A DNA stretch of 64,000 nucleotides, from positions 61,867-125,866 of the forward strand of contig JAWKQR010000016.1 in the NCBI GenBank assembly GCA_041390025.1, given 5' to 3'. Under the pieces are notes generated by a model. It was not told the DNA's origin. It ran no database searches and saw only the letters and a program-made list of their open reading frames with translations. The DNA comes from JBFFMO01 sp041390025. Lineage in GTDB: Bacteria; Myxococcota_A; Bradymonadia; Bradymonadales; Bradymonadaceae. Position numbers and translations under genes: made by a program. Below are positions 33,849-42,666 of the stretch, piece after piece. The first letter of the stretch is position 1; each line of letters begins with the position of its first letter.

Positions 33849-34634
33849 ATGGAAGGTGTCGTGGCGCTCAAACTACGATACGCAGGAAACACACATGTGG
33901 GCATGAAACGTACCCACAATGAGGATAACCTCCTCGTCCTGCAGGAAGAAAACCTCTATATGGTCGCCGATGGAATGGGCGGCCACGCCAGTGGTGAAGT
34001 CGCGTCCGAAATGGCGGTCAATACCGTCTCGGAATTCTTTGCGTCCACGTCGGCCGACGAGGACATCACTTGGCCTTACAAAATGGAGAAGGCGCGCCGG
34101 TACGAAGAGAACCGGCTCGCTGCAGGCATCAAACTGGCCAATCTCCGAATCTTCGAGACCGCCGCGCAGAATCCAGCGCAAAAGGGCATGGGCACGACGA
34201 TCGTTGCCCTAACCTTCTCGGGCAACAGCGCCTACTTGGGACATGTCGGCGATAGCCGCATCTACCGCTTGCGCGGCGAAGAACTTGAGCAGGTCACCGA
34301 GGACCACTCGCTGCTCAACGACTACATCAAAATGAAGGACCTGACCGAGCAAGAGATCGAGAATTTCCCGCACAAGAACGTCATCGTTCGCGCGCTGGGC
34401 ATGAAGGAGACCGTGCAGGTGGATGTGCGCCACGAGGAACCGGAGGTCGGCGACATGTACATGTTATGCTCCGATGGACTCAACGGCATGATCACGGACG
34501 CGGATATCCGACGCATCATGATCGAAAACCGTGACGACCTTGAGGCCGGTACCGAAAAGTTGATCCAAGCCGCGAACGCTGGCGGAGGGAACGACAACAT
34601 TACCGTCGTCATCGTTGAGGTCGTCGGGAAGTAA
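33849..34634 (+). CDS. PP2C-family Ser/Thr protein phosphatase
   Basis: 261 residues (GTG at 33861 is an alternative start with GGAAGG ahead). All metal-binding motifs are present: RTHNEDN, VADGMGGHASGE, GHVGDSRIYR, CSDGLNGM and GGGNDNITVV. It matches the stand-alone cytosolic bacterial PP2C phosphatases such as PrpC/Stp1, which dephosphorylate Ser/Thr proteins. No kinase gene is nearby. It heads a four-gene set: the next gene begins 2 bases after the stop. Confidence 0.93.
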   Translation: MEGVVALKLRYAGNTHVGMKRTHNEDNLLVLQEENLYMVADGMGGHASGEVASEMAVNTVSEFFASTSADEDITWPYKMEKARRYEENRLAAGIKLANLRIFETAAQNPAQKGMGTTIVALTFSGNSAYLGHVGDSRIYRLRGEELEQVTEDHSLLNDYIKMKDLTEQEIENFPHKNVIVRALGMKETVQVDVRHEEPEVGDMYMLCSDGLNGMITDADIRRIMIENRDDLEAGTEKLIQAANAGGGNDNITVVIVEVVGK

Positions 34635-34635
34635 C

Positions 34636-35946
34636 GTGGCCATCCCGTCGGAAGTCTTGGAAAGAACCCCGCTCATCACTGACGCGGGGTTTTCTCGTCT
34701 TAGCGACCTGATCCAACACCCCGACGCGCCCCGTTGGAACCATCAGCTCGGGGACCGGCTCAAGGCCGATGATCTCGAAGCCGCGAACGCGTTTCGACGA
34801 GACATCATCGACCGCACGCATCCGTGGTTGGCTGCGTTCCTTGAGCGTCATCGCAAGACCACATGGTGGTTCGAAGCCAACCTCCCACATCGCCCGATGG
34901 AACAATGGGCAGCGATTCCCACGATGGGGCGCGAGGACATCGCGCAACGCCTGCACCTCATCGTGCCACACGACGCGGACCTGACGGAGGTGCTCAGCTA
35001 CACAACCTCGGGGACCACCGGTCATGCCATCACCGTCCCGAGCCACCCGCGTACTCTCGCGCTGAATCAAACGCTCGCTGAGCGAGCCCTTTCTGCCTGG
35101 GACGCCCACGTCCCCTTCGGCCCAGAATGCACCGTGCTGCAGGTCTGTGAACGGCGAGAAACCTACCAATTTGCGAACACGTTCTCGGTATGGAATCAAA
35201 CCGCTTTCGCCAAAATCAACTTGCGCGATGACCACTGGAACAACGGGCTGGATGCTGCCAAACGGTTCATCGAGAGCATCAATCCAGCCTTGATCACCGG
35301 CGACCCCGCGGCGTTTGTCGCGTTGGCGGCCTTGGCTCCCGCGGTCACGCCCCACGCGATGTTCTCGACCGCGACCACGCTTGATGACCACACCCGCACG
35401 ATCATCGACGCTCAGTGCCCGTTGATCGACTGGTATTCGTGCACCGAGACGGGCCCGATCGCGTTCAAGAATCGTCTGGGTAAGTGGGAGTTCATCGCGC
35501 CCGACCTAAAGGTGGAGGTCATCGACGCCGCCGGAGAACCTTGCGCCCTTGGCACCGAAGGTGACGTAGCGGTGACCGGCGGCAGAAATCCTTACCTCCC
35601 CTTGCTCCGCTACCGCACCGGCGACCGCGCGGTGTTGGCCGCCGACGGGTCGGGATTCGAACGGCTGCACGGCCGGCATGAGGTCATCTTCGAAACCCCC
35701 AACGGACGCGTTCAAGGCATCGACATCGCGCGGGCCATGCGCGAGCGATCCGCATTTTTGCAACACCGCGTGGTTCAGCATTCGAACGGCAGCTTTACGG
35801 TCACCATTCGCCCGATGAAGGGCCTCACAGACGCGCGGGCCCTGCGCGAAGCCGTGCATGAGGTCGTGGGCACGTCTGTCGTGCTCGTCGAAGACGGCGA
35901 GCTCGGCGTCGACGGAAAAGTCACCTGTTTTGAGGTGGAGCCATGA
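34636..35946 (+). CDS. PaaK-like AMP-forming ligase/adenylating enzyme
   Basis: 436 residues from GTG 34636 (GGGAAG ahead). The ATP-binding loop is SYTTSGTTGHAITV (near 115-128), followed by CTETGPIAF (A5-like region) and YRTGDRAVL (A7-like). The C-terminal subdomain is short and ends at residue 436 with FEVEP. This size and layout resemble phenylacetate-CoA ligase and LuxE-type adenylating enzymes. Whether it makes an acyl-CoA, an acyl-AMP, or modifies a protein is unknown. A terminator-like hairpin lies inside the first 60 bases. The last 4 bases overlap the vWA gene. Confidence 0.75.
   Translation: MAIPSEVLERTPLITDAGFSRLSDLIQHPDAPRWNHQLGDRLKADDLEAANAFRRDIIDRTHPWLAAFLERHRKTTWWFEANLPHRPMEQWAAIPTMGREDIAQRLHLIVPHDADLTEVLSYTTSGTTGHAITVPSHPRTLALNQTLAERALSAWDAHVPFGPECTVLQVCERRETYQFANTFSVWNQTAFAKINLRDDHWNNGLDAAKRFIESINPALITGDPAAFVALAALAPAVTPHAMFSTATTLDDHTRTIIDAQCPLIDWYSCTETGPIAFKNRLGKWEFIAPDLKVEVIDAAGEPCALGTEGDVAVTGGRNPYLPLLRYRTGDRAVLAADGSGFERLHGRHEVIFETPNGRVQGIDIARAMRERSAFLQHRVVQHSNGSFTVTIRPMKGLTDARALREAVHEVVGTSVVLVEDGELGVDGKVTCFEVEP
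34665..34697 (+). terminator. terminator-like hairpin inside the 5' end of the ligase gene
   Basis: AACCCCGC (34665-34672) pairs with GCGGGGTT (34684-34691), 11-base loop, then TTTCTCGTCTT. It has the form of an intrinsic terminator, and starts 31 bases after the PP2C stop. It could end most PP2C transcripts and let only part continue into the operon. Confidence 0.55.
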
Positions 35947-37691
35947 CCGATGAAATCCAAGAAGCGTGGCGCCGCGCATGGCCTGGCGCGTTGGCCGCGT
36001 GGAGCTCCTTTACCAAACTCTCCGAGCCCATCTGGTGTTTGAGCCGCAAGGACGAAAAAGCCGCCGAACTCTCGGGTTCATTCGCGATGATTCGCTTGGC
36101 AGACCACAAAGTGGTCATCAGCCTGCGACAGATCGAAGACATGAATCTGACGCCGTTCGCGACGGAAATCTTGGCCCACGAGATTGGCCATCATGTCTAC
36201 GCCCCGGGTGACCTGCGCGACGCTGGGAGGCTTCTGGCGCGCATGCGTCTCGGCCTTCCAACGCGCGAGATTCACGCGCCCATGATCTCGAACCTTTACA
36301 CCGACCTGTTGATCAATGACCGACTCCAACGTCAGGCGGGGCTTAACATTGTGGGGGTTTACGAGCAGATCCGTGCGTTGGAAGAACCATCGCCTTCGAA
36401 GCTGTGGGCCTGTTACATGCGCACCTACGAAATCCTTTGGAACCGCGAGCGCGGCAGCCTCGCCAACCCGGATCTGATCGATGAGGTTCAGCTCGAGGCC
36501 GAGCTCGGTGCGCGTCTGGTGCGCTCGTACGCGCGGGACTGGATGCGGGGTGGCGGACGTTTTGCGTGCCTGATGCTGCGCTTTCTTTTGGAGAACGAGC
36601 AGGAGCCAGGCCTTCCCGGCAACTGGCTCGACGCCCTGTCGGCGGGAGCGGGTGCGGGGATCCCCGACGGACTTGCTGACCTTGATGATGATGAACTTGA
36701 CGGCATCATCCACCCCGCATTTGACCCCGAACTGTCCGGGTTAGACGTCAATCTGAATGAGGTGGAGCGCGACCGACCAACCCCTGGTGGACGCACGTCG
36801 GTGGGAGGACAAAAGGGGCGTTACCGCAACCCCGGCGAGTACACAGAACTGTTGAAGTCGCTTGGGGTAGACCTACCACTGAATGAAGTCGTCAGCGCGT
36901 ATTACCGCGAGCGGGCCAGCCGCCATATCATCCGGTTCCCGCGCCGGCGTCAGCCCCAGGCACTCGACCCGCACCCCGAAGGGCTAGATGTCTGGGACCC
37001 TTCGTCGCCTATCGCAGCCATCGACTGGGTGGAATCTGTGATTCGCAGCCCACTCGTGATTCCAGGGGTCACAACGGTTGAACGCCAGGTTGGCCACGCA
37101 CCAGGCGGTGAACCAGCATTCGATCCCGTTGACCTCTACCTTGGGATCGACTGCTCGGGGTCGATGGGCAACCCCGCGGTCATGATGTCCTTCCCAGTGC
37201 TTTCCGGCGCGATCATGCTGCTGTCTGCGCTACGCGCGAAAGCCAACGTCATGGTCTGCTTGTCGGGCGAACCCGGAACGTTCTCACAGACGGACGGATT
37301 CATTCGTGACGAACGAAAGCTCATGGCGACGCTCACCCATTATCTGGGCACCGGCTACGCCTTTGGCATCAAGCGCCTCGAAGACGAATTCATGGTGAAA
37401 CCGCCCCCAAAACGCGCGACCCATGCCCTGATCATTTCGGACGCGGACATGTTTGTCATGATTCGCGACGTGCCCAACGGCACCGAGATCATCGAGACGG
37501 TGCCGAAGGTGTGCTCAGCGGGGGCGACGATGGTCCTGCAGTTGCAACGAGCGCATCACGAAGAGAGTATCGCGATGCTGGAAAAGGCTGGCTGGAACGT
37601 GCACACCGTGACAACGATGGAAGAAGTGGTCACATTTGCAGCTGCGTTTAGTCGCAAGACTTGGGAGCGACATGGAAGCGGCACCCCTTGA
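35943..37691 (+). CDS. two-domain protein: HExxH metallopeptidase-like plus von Willebrand factor A
   Basis: 582 residues, no signal peptide, so cytosolic. The N-terminal part has a zincin-like HEIGHH (79-84) with a preceding helix. The C-terminal vWA domain starts near residue 395 with a MIDAS DCSGSM (Asp near 402; Ser-Gly-Ser follow) and a late ISDADMFVM. The middle (about 260-390) is Pro/Arg-rich and poorly defined. The vWA would bind metal and a partner; the HExxH part could be an active protease or a binding remnant. I do not see a third zinc ligand with certainty. vWA proteins are often paired with MoxR ATPases, but none is nearby. Confidence 0.75.
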   Translation: MTDEIQEAWRRAWPGALAAWSSFTKLSEPIWCLSRKDEKAAELSGSFAMIRLADHKVVISLRQIEDMNLTPFATEILAHEIGHHVYAPGDLRDAGRLLARMRLGLPTREIHAPMISNLYTDLLINDRLQRQAGLNIVGVYEQIRALEEPSPSKLWACYMRTYEILWNRERGSLANPDLIDEVQLEAELGARLVRSYARDWMRGGGRFACLMLRFLLENEQEPGLPGNWLDALSAGAGAGIPDGLADLDDDELDGIIHPAFDPELSGLDVNLNEVERDRPTPGGRTSVGGQKGRYRNPGEYTELLKSLGVDLPLNEVVSAYYRERASRHIIRFPRRRQPQALDPHPEGLDVWDPSSPIAAIDWVESVIRSPLVIPGVTTVERQVGHAPGGEPAFDPVDLYLGIDCSGSMGNPAVMMSFPVLSGAIMLLSALRAKANVMVCLSGEPGTFSQTDGFIRDERKLMATLTHYLGTGYAFGIKRLEDEFMVKPPPKRATHALIISDADMFVMIRDVPNGTEIIETVPKVCSAGATMVLQLQRAHHEESIAMLEKAGWNVHTVTTMEEVVTFAAAFSRKTWERHGSGTP

Positions 37692-38241
37692 TGAATTCAT
37701 GCGACACCTCTCAGAGTGTCCCGAAGACTTTCTCGGCGAACCTGTAGGTTGCCCCAATGGCATCGTGCATACGGCTGCCGTTGTCTTCGATGTCTTGACG
37801 ATGCTTGGTGGAACACCAACGGCATTGGATGTCGAGCGCTTTGAGGGAGACGCCGAGGCTCGTAACGAATTGCGCACGACGCTTGTGGTGTGTTGGCTGC
37901 TCTCGCACCCGTGGTTTCGCGAGCGCGGCGTCTCGCAACACGCGTTGAAATTGCTGCAGGAGTTGCCGCGCGAGCTCGCAGCCTTGGTCACCGCAGACAC
38001 GTTGATTCGTGACCCCGATCGACGAGAAGAGCTCTCTCGGCTGGTGATCCGAGGGTGCGACGCCATCCCAGTGGGTGAAACCGAGGCACACGCTGCGGAC
38101 CGCCTAAAGTCCATCAGCAGCTTGGAGAGGAAACGCCTGCTTGAGGTCACACGCGAACAGGTTGAACGGGCAAAGAAACTGCGCGAGGCGCTGGAGGCCG
38201 AGCGTGCGCGCGAGGCGGCATCACGATACACCGGCGAATGA
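37672..38241 (+). CDS. helical accessory protein of the PP2C/ligase/vWA operon
   Basis: 189 residues from ATG 37672 with GGGAGCGAC ahead; it overlaps the vWA gene by 20 bases. The sequence is mostly helical; the last ~60 residues (LERKRLLEVTREQVERAKKLREAL) form a long charged coiled coil. No family is recognised. The overlap suggests stoichiometric production with the vWA protein, perhaps as a partner or inhibitor. Its stop directly abuts the stop of the convergent gene. Confidence 0.6.
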   Translation: MEAAPLDEFMRHLSECPEDFLGEPVGCPNGIVHTAAVVFDVLTMLGGTPTALDVERFEGDAEARNELRTTLVVCWLLSHPWFRERGVSQHALKLLQELPRELAALVTADTLIRDPDRREELSRLVIRGCDAIPVGETEAHAADRLKSISSLERKRLLEVTREQVERAKKLREALEAERAREAASRYTGE

Positions 38242-38484
38242 TCAAAGCGTGATCAACGCACCCACCGATGCAGATTGCAGGAACTCGAACGCCCGAGCAT
38301 CTTCGAACCCGTACCCGCCCTTGCCTTTAAATGTCGTGCGCTCTAGCCGCACATCGAATCCGGCCGTGATACCGAGCATGTTGTTGATCGCGTAAATCAT
38401 CCCCAGACCCGACGAGAATGCGAAGGTGTAGGATGTCTCGCCAAACCCTTCCAAGTTTGCGCCCCAGATGCCAAACGGAACCAC
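38242..38484 (-). CDS. C-terminal beta-barrel piece of the 39527 gene
   Basis: The 3' part of the gene that starts at 39527, in a shifted frame. It reads FAFSSGLGMIYAINNMLGI and ends in SVGALITL, an outer-membrane-barrel-like strand pattern. Adding one G near 38523 (coding strand GG to GGG) joins the two parts as VAYPGLRPGFVVTGYFDV. Confidence 0.65.
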   Translation of the reverse strand: MVPFGIWGANLEGFGETSYTFAFSSGLGMIYAINNMLGITAGFDVRLERTTFKGKGGYGFEDARAFEFLQSASVGALITL

Positions 38485-39527
38485 GTCGAAGTAACCCGTA
38501 ACAACAAATCCGGGGCGAAGACCGGGTACGCCACGCTCGCCCCAATGGTCGGTGCGATCAACGACGTCTCGGGCAGGGCTTGGGAGTCTACAACGAAGCT
38601 TGTGTAGCGGACGGTTGCCTTAGCCTGCGCACGGACCGACGTCGTTCCGCCCTCTTGGCCAAGCGGCGAGACCAAACGGAAGAGCGGACCGACCTCAGCG
38701 TCGATGTGCAGCATCGGGTCTTTGCGTGTGGATTCCACCGACCCGAAACCGGTCGCGAACCGCAGAATGAACCCGATGTCAGCGTATTCCGGGTCAGCGA
38801 AGGCTCCCGGAAATGCCTCTGCTTTCAGTTCCACACCGGGATAAGGTGCCGAGGAGTACGACAACTGGTTCCCGTTTGGGCTAGTGACCATCAGCTCGCG
38901 CGAGAAAATGCGCCCTGAGATTGATGCCACCAACCAGTCTTTCGTAAGTCGCGCTTTGAGACGCTCCTCTTCAGCCAGCGCGCGCTTTCGCTGCTCAGCC
39001 GGATCGAGATCTTCGGGATCGGGCTCTTCCGTGACCGGTTCGACGGGCGTCTCTTCGACCAACGCGATCGAAGCCTCTGGCTTCTTTAACAGGCCGCGCA
39101 GCTCGGCCACGATGAGCTTCACGCCCGGCTCCGACAAGCCGCTCTCGGTGACGTCGACTTGGAACTCCTTCGCATTCGTCCCAGATTCGTCCATCAATCC
39201 GACATCGTACTTGGTCTCATCCTCGCTCTTTGCGAGGTAGACGATGATCTTGATGTTGGCACCCTTGATCACCCACTTGAGGTCTTTGGTGCGCCGCAAA
39301 ATTCGCTTGGGCGAAATGCCGCGCGACGTGATTTCGCCCAGAAACCATTTCTGGTCCCTGACCACGACCCCATCGATCTCATCGATTCCCTTGGTCAGAA
39401 GTTCCGTCCCACCGCCTGGCACATCGAGCACTGCGACATTGAGGTCGCCGTCTTCCGCGAGCGCCGGCATCGAGAACAGACACAGAGCTACAAGCAGGGT
39501 CCAAAACCCAAAATTGCGTATCATCAC
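38397..39527 (-). CDS. exported protein with a predicted outer-membrane beta-barrel C-terminus (main piece)
   Basis: About 375 residues here, 425 when joined to 38242-38484. The signal peptide ends PALA. A ~140-residue alpha/beta region (VAVLDVPGGGTELLTKGI and a WVIKGANIKIIVYLA strand) is followed by a charged coiled linker (AEQRKRALAEEERLKARL). The rest has alternating strands with aromatic residues (VRYTSFVVDSQ). The C-terminal 30 residues of this piece are out of frame. It resembles barrel proteins with a periplasmic FlgO-like domain, as at 30943. It is 19 bases downstream of the Cys-rich lipoprotein gene, so the two form an operon. Confidence 0.65.
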   Translation of the reverse strand: MMIRNFGFWTLLVALCLFSMPALAEDGDLNVAVLDVPGGGTELLTKGIDEIDGVVVRDQKWFLGEITSRGISPKRILRRTKDLKWVIKGANIKIIVYLAKSEDETKYDVGLMDESGTNAKEFQVDVTESGLSEPGVKLIVAELRGLLKKPEASIALVEETPVEPVTEEPDPEDLDPAEQRKRALAEEERLKARLTKDWLVASISGRIFSRELMVTSPNGNQLSYSSAPYPGVELKAEAFPGAFADPEYADIGFILRFATGFGSVESTRKDPMLHIDAEVGPLFRLVSPLGQEGGTTSVRAQAKATVRYTSFVVDSQALPETSLIAPTIGASVAYPVFAPDLLLRVTSTWFRLASGAQTWKGLARHPTPSHSRRVWG

Positions 39528-39546
39528 GAATCCGTCGTGTAGGACA

Positions 39547-40758
39547 TTAAATTGGGGCGGCGGGTGGGATACAAGCCATGGTCGTGCTCAAGCAGACCGA
39601 GTCGTTTTGGCACGCGGCTGAGAGACAGTCTGAGCTGAAGACACATGCCCCTTCGTCGGCCTTTCCGAGGCAGTTCCCACCGTCACAGATACCAGCATAC
39701 GTACAATCGCTGACCGATGCGCAGCTCTCGCCGACCTTGCGCAGCTCCGCACACGTTCCGTTGCTCGCGCCTGGCGCGTCACAATACAGCCCCATCGCGC
39801 AGATGTTTGAGAAGTAATTGCACGGCTGGCCCAACTGGTAGTTGAACTTCACGGCCGTACAGCTGCCCGAGCGACAGAATGTGCCGTCCACACACTCGAT
39901 GTCCCCGGTGCATGCCGCACCCGCTGCTTTGTACGGTTTGCACGTCTGATCCGTGCTGTCGCAGTACTCCGTGGGGGAACACAGAACGTTGGCCTCGGTG
40001 CCGCAGTACACCTGCGCTTCGTTGAACTCGACACACGACCCGTCGCATGACTCGCCGGTGCCCATCTGGCAATACGAGACGCCACCGCAGTCGGCGTTGC
40101 TGTAACAGGGATCGTTGGGCCCGTAGAGGCCCGTGATCACGTCGGCACATGCCTGAAACTCGACGCGTGGGTCCACGAACGCGCGGGCGATGCGGTCACA
40201 CCCAGCGTTTTGGATCTCCAAACCACAGAACGCCACATCATCAACGAAGAATTGACTGCGCCCAGCGGCGACGGACTCGGCGTAGCTTGCAGGATTGTTT
40301 CGGTTGAAGAAGTCCTGCATGCAGTCGCCTTTTGTGCCGATTCCTGCCTGCAATACTTGGCGGGCGACCGAATAGTCGCCACGGCACAACACAACCTTCT
40401 CACAGAAAGCCTCGGCCATATCGTAAACGAAACCCTCCACGTCGCCCGAGGGGCGTGGTGGAATCGTACCGTCGTAGTCACGGTTATCAGGCTCGGGGTC
40501 GATGTCGTAGATGTCCGTCGTGTTGTTGAGATTGTTGCCGGTGGTGTTGTTTGTACCGGTCGTGTTGTTCGAGTTGTTCGACGTCGTGTTGTTGTTTGTA
40601 CCCGTCGTGTTGTTCGAGCCCGTGGTGTTGTTCGTGTTGTTCGCGTTGTTCGCGTTGTTTGGCGTATTGCCGTTGTTGTTAATGAGCGACGCCTTGTTGT
40701 CACCGCACGCAAACAAGAACACAACCGCTGCAGCCAATGAGCCACGTTTCCAGTTCAT
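39547..40758 (-). CDS. Cys-rich lipoprotein with Asn/Thr linker, paralogue of 19815-20900
   Basis: 403 residues. The lipobox is FLFAC; a 60-residue Asn/Thr-only linker follows (NNTNNTTGSNN type). A helical ~140-residue domain (VYDMAEAFCEKVVLC, ending CADVITGLYG) precedes six Cys-rich modules such as CRSGSCTAVKFNYQLGQPC. The domain order is the same as in the lipoprotein at 19815, so the two are paralogues. Probably surface-exposed; the helical part may be an adhesin or enzyme-binding domain. GGAG precedes the ATG. The Asn-Thr stretch is coded by varied codons, which argues for a selected low-complexity linker, not slippage. Confidence 0.75.
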   Translation of the reverse strand: MNWKRGSLAAAVVFLFACGDNKASLINNNGNTPNNANNANNTNNTTGSNNTTGTNNNTTSNNSNNTTGTNNTTGNNLNNTTDIYDIDPEPDNRDYDGTIPPRPSGDVEGFVYDMAEAFCEKVVLCRGDYSVARQVLQAGIGTKGDCMQDFFNRNNPASYAESVAAGRSQFFVDDVAFCGLEIQNAGCDRIARAFVDPRVEFQACADVITGLYGPNDPCYSNADCGGVSYCQMGTGESCDGSCVEFNEAQVYCGTEANVLCSPTEYCDSTDQTCKPYKAAGAACTGDIECVDGTFCRSGSCTAVKFNYQLGQPCNYFSNICAMGLYCDAPGASNGTCAELRKVGESCASVSDCTYAGICDGGNCLGKADEGACVFSSDCLSAACQNDSVCLSTTMACIPPAAPI

Positions 40759-40838
40759 GGACACTCCAAAAAAATCTTGGGTACGAATGCTTTTGTGAAT
40801 TCTGGCCCGAATGGGACCCAGATGCAAGAAGGGTCCGA

Positions 40839-41810
40839 TCAGTCCGTGACGACGGTGTGTGTCATCGTACCGCCCTGCGGGTCCGGCAACGCGAGAACCT
40901 GCATGTGCTCGCCGTTTCGGACGTATTCGCGCATGACACCGTCCTGCCCTTCAAACTCGACGAGCCCGTTGAGTTTATCCATGATTTGGGTCGACTCGGT
41001 TGGCTCCCAACCGCGTGCAAGCATCGCCTGATCGTAGAACTTCGCTTGCTGAGCGACGTCGGCGGTGCCCCAAAACACGTTGTTTCGGTAGGTGCTCTTG
41101 CCGCCCTGGTCCGAGAAGTTGGTCAGACGCAGGCAGCCCGGACACGAGGGGACTTCGACGTCGGTGTTGGTGTCCGTGATCTTCGCACCGGGGATCATTT
41201 TTGCGTAGTCAAAGCCCTTGTCGCTCCAGGAACTCGTGACCAGCGTCTTCTCGCCATCGCGGTTGATTTCGATGTACCGGTGGGCGTCGAACAACTTCCA
41301 AGGTGCCTTGCCTTTGTTCTTCTCGAAGTTCTTCATCAAGTCGTCGTACGTCTTTGTTGGGCCCGTAGACTCCATGCCCCCAAGCAGAATGTTGTCAGGA
41401 GAGACCACCAATGGCACCACGCCTCCGCTGACCGACGTCTTGAACATCTCGTCGGCGTTATCGTCGTTGATGTCCGTGTAGATGGCTGGGTTCAGACCCT
41501 GCTCGTAAAACTCGCGCTGATAACGCTCCATGACCTCAAGCGGCTCGCCGTCTTGGATGGCCGACGAGAAAAACACTTGGTTTCCGTTGAGGTTGTAGAC
41601 TTGGGGAGCGTCATGACCAAGCTCCTTAAGCCCAGCGACGAACTTCTCGGTGGATGTGCGGTCACCGAAGTTCAGCGCCAAGATGTCCGCGTCGGATGTC
41701 GCCACTTCGCCGGTGTGGTCGAAGACACCAAACGCAAACGCAATCGCCGCGACGGTCGCTCCCGAGAGCGCCAGCTTGCAGACATTGATGAAGGCCTTAC
41801 GTGTGTTCAT
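40839..41810 (-). CDS. secreted or membrane-anchored protein of the Tad-type cluster, unrecognised
   Basis: 323 residues. ATG 41810 was chosen because the N-terminal helix (VCKLALSGATVAAIAFAFGVF) follows directly. The rest is soluble; it has CPGCLRLTNFSDQGG and YIEINRDGEKTLVTSSWSD segments. It has the look of a periplasmic domain, and is the last gene of the chain 45041-40839. It starts 10 bases after the TadE-like gene stop. No family is recognised; a role in pilus maturation or assembly is an inference from position. Confidence 0.6.
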   Translation of the reverse strand: MNTRKAFINVCKLALSGATVAAIAFAFGVFDHTGEVATSDADILALNFGDRTSTEKFVAGLKELGHDAPQVYNLNGNQVFFSSAIQDGEPLEVMERYQREFYEQGLNPAIYTDINDDNADEMFKTSVSGGVVPLVVSPDNILLGGMESTGPTKTYDDLMKNFEKNKGKAPWKLFDAHRYIEINRDGEKTLVTSSWSDKGFDYAKMIPGAKITDTNTDVEVPSCPGCLRLTNFSDQGGKSTYRNNVFWGTADVAQQAKFYDQAMLARGWEPTESTQIMDKLNGLVEFEGQDGVMREYVRNGEHMQVLALPDPQGGTMTHTVVTD

Positions 41811-41820
41811 GGGGCTCTCG

Positions 41821-42666
41821 TTAGTAAGGCGTGGGCCAGTTGAAGGTCGGAACCGAACGGCTGCCGCCCGGATACGGCTGGCTCCACTTGATGCCCAGAA
41901 TCTCTTTGTATTGGGACGTGCCTTCCATGGTGATGCGCACGACACCCGTGGGTACTGCAGCAGCCTCAAACCCTTTGAGCGGGAAAGGTGGCACCAACGT
42001 ATTGAAATGCGCCCGGAAGCTCATGGGGTAGCCAGCGACATTCATGTTGTCGGTCGCGAAGCCAAACACCGCACCGTAGCGCTGACCTGCCGCCATGGCG
42101 GGTCGAACGCCCGACCCTGAGAGCAGCGCGTTGATGGCGCCCAAGGCACCGCCACCCGAACCGCTGAAGTTCCCCACGCTCTCGTCCAAGAGGTCCTTGG
42201 CGAGTTTTGAGTTTCCGATGATGGTCGATGAGTTGCTGCTGCGATAACCCTCGACGTAACGCATATTGACGATTTGATCGACGGGCCAGGTGCGTGTCGC
42301 CGACTCGCCCCAGTGCCCCTTGAGACCCATTTGAAGGTATGTCGTGCCCTCCGCGGCCAAGATGAGCCCGCGTTGCACGCCGGATTGATGAATCGGTTTG
42401 TTGCCGAACGCCAGCCCCGCCGCAGACAGACCTGCGCCGACCGTGGGCTGCATGTGCATGACCGAAAAGCGATTTTTGCTGACCGGGATGGCTTGCTCAA
42501 ACGTATTCTTGTGAGCGCGCGCCCACGTCTTGACTGACTTTTCGTTGAACATCCCCAGCTGAAGTGTTCCGACAAAGCACATGATAAAAATAGGGAGCGT
42601 GATCACGAATTCCGAAATGGTGGTCCCGGACTCATCCCGCCAAAAACGCGAAATCAGCTTTTTCAT
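41821..42666 (-). CDS. TadE-like pseudopilin
   Basis: 281 residues. The N-terminus (DESGTTISEFVITLPIFIMCFVG) is the classic TadE pattern, with Glu in the first hydrophobic helix. TadE and TadF are minor pseudopilins of the Tad/Flp pilus. The C-terminal ~220 residues are larger than in normal TadE and may form an external domain. The gene overlaps the TadG-like gene by 4 bases, and no Tad ATPase (TadA), TadB/C or secretin is in the window. The start has the consensus ATG directly after the stop of the previous gene. Confidence 0.7.
   Translation of the reverse strand: MKKLISRFWRDESGTTISEFVITLPIFIMCFVGTLQLGMFNEKSVKTWARAHKNTFEQAIPVSKNRFSVMHMQPTVGAGLSAAGLAFGNKPIHQSGVQRGLILAAEGTTYLQMGLKGHWGESATRTWPVDQIVNMRYVEGYRSSNSSTIIGNSKLAKDLLDESVGNFSGSGGGALGAINALLSGSGVRPAMAAGQRYGAVFGFATDNMNVAGYPMSFRAHFNTLVPPFPLKGFEAAAVPTGVVRITMEGTSQYKEILGIKWSQPYPGGSRSVPTFNWPTPY

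Noticed and set aside
33849..38241. Classical vWA-MoxR or tellurium-type (TerY) triad
   Set aside because: Neither a MoxR AAA+ ATPase nor a protein kinase is present next to the PP2C and vWA genes.
40500..40680. Direct repeat or CRISPR-like array
   Set aside because: The periodicity is that of Asn/Thr codons in a protein linker; there are no constant spacers or leader.
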